A stretch of 64,000 bases of DNA. Origin: CAZMGG01 sp964565715. Its GTDB lineage: Bacteria > Planctomycetota > UBA1135 > UBA2386. The position numbers and the translations under genes were made by a program. The stretch covers positions 1 to 64,000 of the forward strand of contig CAZMGG010000009.1 of NCBI GenBank assembly GCA_964565715.1, read 5' to 3'. Numbering within the stretch: the first letter of the stretch is position 1; every line of letters begins with the position of its first letter. The notes under the pieces are model-generated. The model saw nothing but the letters and a program-made list of their open reading frames with translations. It made no database searches and was not told where the DNA came from. This document shows positions 60,475-64,000 of this stretch, piece after piece.

Positions 60475-61299
60475 ATGCCCACCTCACCGCCTCCTGCTCC
60501 CGACCGCGCGGAAGACCTGCGCCACATCGCCGAGGCGCTCGCCAGGGCAGGTGCCGTCCTGCTCAAGCACGCGGCGGGCGCCAAGGACTACGACCTGAAG
60601 GGCGGCGGCAGCCCGGTGACCGCCGCCGACCACGAGGTGGATGCGTTGTTGCGCAACCTCCTGCCCCGACCCGGCGACGGCTGGCTGTCGGAGGAGACGG
60701 CTGACGGGCCCGACCGGCTGGGGCGGCGGCGGGTGTGGGTGGTGGATCCGCTGGACGGGACGCGGGACTTCCTGGCCGGCCGGCCGGAGTACTCGGCTTC
60801 CATCGCCCTGTGCGAGGATGGCGTGCCGGTGCTGGGCGGCATCTGCAACCCGGCTACCGGGGTGACCGTGATCGGCGGGCCGGGATTGGGTGTTCGGGTG
60901 ACCGGCGATCCGGGGCTCGCCTGGCCGGAGGCCGCGCCGGACGCCCTGCGGGTGCTGGGCAGCCGCAGCGAGTGGAAGCGCGGCGAGTGGACCCGGTTCG
61001 AGCAGGCCCGCGCGCTCGCCTTCCTGCCGATCGGCTCGGTCGCCTACAAGCTGGCCCTGGTGGCGGCGGGAGCGGCGGACGCCACCTGGACCCTGCAGCC
61101 GAAGAGCGAATGGGATGTGGCGGCGGGCGTGGCCCTGGTGCGCGGCGCCGGCGGCGAGGTCTGGCTGCCCGATGGCGGCGAGGTGGGCTTCAACCGGCCG
61201 CAGCCTCGGTTCCGTTGTTTCGCCGGGGCGTCCGGGGCTTGCGCTGGTGCGGTGCGGGCGATGACCACCGGCGTGCCGTTGCCGCCGCCGCGTTACTGA
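60475..61299 (+). CDS. Inositol-monophosphatase-family phosphatase (CysQ-like)
   Basis: 274 aa. Metal-binding motifs of the family: GSPVTAADHEVDALL, WLSEETADG, WVVDPLDGTRDF and SEWDVAAGVALVRGAGG. CysQ removes a phosphate from 3'-phosphoadenosine 5'-phosphate; the family also includes inositol and fructose-bisphosphate enzymes, so the substrate is not settled. ATG 60475 keeps the conserved N-terminus. Confidence 0.85.
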   Translation: MPTSPPPAPDRAEDLRHIAEALARAGAVLLKHAAGAKDYDLKGGGSPVTAADHEVDALLRNLLPRPGDGWLSEETADGPDRLGRRRVWVVDPLDGTRDFLAGRPEYSASIALCEDGVPVLGGICNPATGVTVIGGPGLGVRVTGDPGLAWPEAAPDALRVLGSRSEWKRGEWTRFEQARALAFLPIGSVAYKLALVAAGAADATWTLQPKSEWDVAAGVALVRGAGGEVWLPDGGEVGFNRPQPRFRCFAGASGACAGAVRAMTTGVPLPPPRY

Positions 61300-61501
61300 C
61301 GGGCGTGTGGAACGACCGCGTGTTGCGCATGGGGAAATGTGGATGGCCTGTGAAGAGCCGTCGCGGGCGCTCGCCGATGCGCTTCGACCCTCCGGAACTC
61401 AGAGACTTTGTGAAATTGGCTGAGCCACCGCGGCGGCCAATCGCGTAGAGGCGCCGCAACCACGTCCGCCGCCCACCCCCGACCCGGGTCCCTGCGCACC
61501 A

Positions 61502-64000
61502 GTGAAGTCCCTCACCTTCGTCGGCCCCGTTCCTTCCCTGGCCACGCTCTGCCTGCTGGCCGCCATGGTTCCTGCCGTGGCCTCCCTGGGTGGCCTCCGA
61601 GCCCAGTCGGTGCTGCTCGAGGTCTCGAACCTCGCCAACAGCGGCCCCGGCAGCTTCCGGTGGGCGCTCGACGAGGCCAACCGGCTGGCGGCCCTGGCCG
61701 GCCCGGACCGGCGGCTGGTCATCTCCTTCCGGCCCGAACTGGCGGGCCAGACCCTGACCGGCCAGGGCTCCTATCCGATGCTGTTCGCGCCCTACGTGAC
61801 GATCCAGGTCGCCGGCGTGCAGCCGCAGGCGGTGGTGCTGGACCTGCCGGAGAGCTTCGTGGCGTCGGGCCGGGACCTGTGGCTGCGTGACCTGCGGTTC
61901 CAGCGGCCCGCCGCCCGCGTCGGCTCGGGCGACAACGTGATCCTGGTCGGCTGCCGCAACGCCCGGATCGAGCGTTGCTCCTTCGAGAACGCGCCGATCG
62001 CCGGGCTGTGGCTGATCGGCAGCCCCGACGCCCAGCTCATCGAGTCGACCTTCCGCAACGACGTGCCGGGCCGCCTGGGCCAGGGTCTGCTGGTGCAGGA
62101 CGGTGCGGACCATCTGGTCATCGATGGCTGCGTGTTCGAGGACCTGGCGGGCCGGGGCCTGGCCCTGGCCACGGTCCGCAGCGCCACGATCCGCAACTCG
62201 ACGTTCCGGCGGGTGGCCGGCGCGATGCTGCTCATGGAGAGCAGCCGCGACCTCGACATCGGGCCGGGCAACCTGATCGAGGACTGCACCTGGACCGGCA
62301 TCACCGCGGACCTGGTCAGCCCGATCAACCCCGGCAACCCGGCGGAATGGGGCGTGCGGATCCACGGCAACACGATCCGCAACGGTTCGACCAGCGGCAT
62401 CGTGGTGCGCAACCGGTCGACCCGGGTGCTGCTGGACGACAACAAGCTGTTCGACAACGGCCGCGACGGGCAGGCGCAGGTGCGACTGGTGGGGGTGGAG
62501 GGCGCCGACGTGCGCAACAACCAGATCCTGCGCGGTCTCGGCGTCGGTCTCCACATCAGCGGCGGGCGCGACATCGAGGTGCATTCCGGCAACCGGATCG
62601 AGGACAACCGAGGCGACGGCGTCGTCGCCAACGGCGGCGGCACGGACATCTGGATCGGGCCCCGCCAGGCAGGCGGCTCCCGCCGCGGCAACCTGATCCG
62701 CGGCAACGTCGGGTCGGCGGTGGTGTTCAGCGGCATCCAGCGCGGCAGCGTCACCGGTGGCGCCACCGGCTCCGCCGACCGGACGAAGCTCGAGTGCGGG
62801 ACAGGCGCCGCCGGTGCCAGCGCCGCGGTCTACGTCCGCGACGGCTCGCGGGACATCGTGATCGGCCCAGGAGTCGATTGCGTGGGCGGCGCGCCGGCGG
62901 CGGTCGAACTGGTCGGCGTCGCCGGTGTGCGGGTCGAGGGGATCACCGCGACGGGGTACACCGAGCGGGCCCTCGGCATCTGGTCCTGCGCCGACATCCG
63001 TGTGTCGGGCTGCTACCTGGACGGCGATTCGGCGGCCCTGGCCGGCGTCTCGGCGTTCGACTCGACGCCCATCGAGCTGTTCGACAACGAGGTGCGCAAG
63101 CATCGCTCGATCGGGTTGAGTTTCCGCGACTGCCGCAGCGTGCTGGTCGGCCCGGGCAACCGCGCGACGCGCAACGGGCAGTGGGGCTTCTTCTTCCAGC
63201 GCAACTCGGCGCCGACGGCGTGGGCTTCGGTGCAGAGCTCGACGGCGGTCAACCACGTCGGGGCGGGCACCGGGGCCGGCTTCGCCTTCCTCGGCGTCAG
63301 CGGCGAGGTGGTCAATGCCACCAGCGCCGGCAACGACCAGGGCATCGAAGTGGCCCAGGGCGCGGTGGTCAGCGCCGCCAACTCGATCTTCTGGCAGAAC
63401 CGGACCCACGACCGCAAGTGCGTCAACGGCACCGCTTTCATGTCCCAGTGCACCTACCGGACCAGCGTCGGGACCTGGGGCAGCGGTTTCGGCAACAGCC
63501 TGGCGGACCCGCAGCTGGTCGATCTGGCCAACGACGACGTCCATCTGCTGCCGGACTCGCCGGCCATCGACGCCGGCGACGTGCTCCTGGTGAACGTGCC
63601 CGCGGCCGATGCCCGCATCACGCAGCGGGTGCTGGGCCGTGGCATCGATCGTGGCTCGGAGGAGGGGGAGCCGCTGATGGGAACCCCGCTGACCCTGCTC
63701 GGTTCGGTCATGCGACCCCGCTCGCAGAACGTGTTCACGTTCGAACTGGACGCCGGCGAGGAGTACGGCGGGCACACGCGCTGCCTGCTGGCCGGGTTCT
63801 CCGGCACGACGGTCGGGATCCCCTTGCTGGACCGTGCGGTGCTGCCGCTGCGGCCCGACCTGCTGACCTCCTTCTGGTCGAACAGTCCGTTTGCCTATGG
63901 CGCCCTGGATGGCAGGGGGCGTGAGATCGCGACGGTGGTCGTCCCGGCCTCGATCACGCCCTACCTCCCGCCGGAGCTGACCTTCGCCTTCACCGTCTTC
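61502..64000 (+). CDS. Secreted right-handed parallel beta-helix protein (cut by window edge)
   Basis: At least 833 aa, running off the window. It starts at GTG 61502 with a signal peptide (LATLCLLAAMVPAVASLGGLRAQS). Many short repeats of the right-handed beta-helix type follow: RIERCSFENAPIAGLWLIGS, ATIRNSTFRRVAGAMLLMESS, NTIRNGSTSGIVVRNRST, NQILRGLGVGLHISGGRD and NRIEDNRGDGVVANGGG. From about residue 690 it becomes a beta domain (LTLLGSVMRPRSQNVFTFELDAG) like the tails of the other secreted proteins. Similar proteins bind or cleave polysaccharides, but no pectate-lyase catalytic residues are evident. The C-terminal end is outside the window. Confidence 0.85.
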   Translation, partial: MKSLTFVGPVPSLATLCLLAAMVPAVASLGGLRAQSVLLEVSNLANSGPGSFRWALDEANRLAALAGPDRRLVISFRPELAGQTLTGQGSYPMLFAPYVTIQVAGVQPQAVVLDLPESFVASGRDLWLRDLRFQRPAARVGSGDNVILVGCRNARIERCSFENAPIAGLWLIGSPDAQLIESTFRNDVPGRLGQGLLVQDGADHLVIDGCVFEDLAGRGLALATVRSATIRNSTFRRVAGAMLLMESSRDLDIGPGNLIEDCTWTGITADLVSPINPGNPAEWGVRIHGNTIRNGSTSGIVVRNRSTRVLLDDNKLFDNGRDGQAQVRLVGVEGADVRNNQILRGLGVGLHISGGRDIEVHSGNRIEDNRGDGVVANGGGTDIWIGPRQAGGSRRGNLIRGNVGSAVVFSGIQRGSVTGGATGSADRTKLECGTGAAGASAAVYVRDGSRDIVIGPGVDCVGGAPAAVELVGVAGVRVEGITATGYTERALGIWSCADIRVSGCYLDGDSAALAGVSAFDSTPIELFDNEVRKHRSIGLSFRDCRSVLVGPGNRATRNGQWGFFFQRNSAPTAWASVQSSTAVNHVGAGTGAGFAFLGVSGEVVNATSAGNDQGIEVAQGAVVSAANSIFWQNRTHDRKCVNGTAFMSQCTYRTSVGTWGSGFGNSLADPQLVDLANDDVHLLPDSPAIDAGDVLLVNVPAADARITQRVLGRGIDRGSEEGEPLMGTPLTLLGSVMRPRSQNVFTFELDAGEEYGGHTRCLLAGFSGTTVGIPLLDRAVLPLRPDLLTSFWSNSPFAYGALDGRGREIATVVVPASITPYLPPELTFAFTVF

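Noticed and set aside
1..64000. CRISPR arrays, tRNA or rRNA genes
   Set aside because: No regularly spaced repeats, and no tRNA T-loop/acceptor pattern or rRNA conserved block was found.

Overview
The window is high-GC bacterial DNA, most plausibly from a Planctomycetota chromosome. The evidence is a set of families typical of that phylum: a large c-type-cytochrome/HEAT 'PVC-type' dehydrogenase (56279-59614), a Tat-exported Gfo/Idh/MocA oxidoreductase, an FG-GAP/ASPIC-UnbV secreted protein, secreted Kelch-repeat proteins and a pentahaem HEAT-repeat lipoprotein. Several unrelated secreted proteins also end in similar beta-rich tails. The assembly has two N gaps (42990-43089 and 54634-54643). 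The phylum call rests on family recognition only; no rRNA is present.

Layout. 1-6900 is an accessory, lower-GC island: the 5' end of an IS110-family transposase with a structured non-coding leader, then a modification/restriction cassette. The cassette has a gamma-type N6-adenine methyltransferase overlapping a putative restriction endonuclease, an SF2 helicase fused to a PD-(D/E)XK nuclease, and a divergent small nuclease-like gene. 7.2-12.2 kb holds a flavin monooxygenase/AraC/membrane-protein operon, a ferritin-like protein and small unknowns. 12.3-22.6 kb is rich in secreted proteins (trypsin-like protease, two divergent Kelch proteins, FG-GAP protein), with a MetOD1 sensor/hybrid histidine kinase pair and a SWIB protein. 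22.6-38.5 kb is mostly housekeeping: lipase, glyA, speA, NYN RNase, DUF2779 nuclease, histidine kinase, PqqB-like hydrolase, M48 protease, infA, egtD. 38.6-44.9 kb is one iterative-type PKS (KS-AT-KR-DH-ACP-TE). 44.9-61.3 kb carries metabolic and envelope genes, and a right-handed beta-helix protein runs off the right edge.

The most striking observation is two separate exported thioredoxin-like genes (33365-34288 on +, 54751-55692 on -), each interrupted by an in-frame UGA exactly where the first Cys of a CxxC motif should be (UxxC). In each, a stem-loop with the geometry of a bacterial SECIS element begins so that its apical loop lies 24 nt after the UGA. The two proteins also share the sequence pattern after the UGA. 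I infer two exported selenoproteins of one family; standard gene calling would split or truncate both.

Other points: divergent hairpin-rich leaders, a repeated 30-bp CGTAACA-N17-TTACGA motif after two genes, and a tail-to-tail gene collision at 16.5-16.85 kb that looks like a rearrangement or assembly fault.
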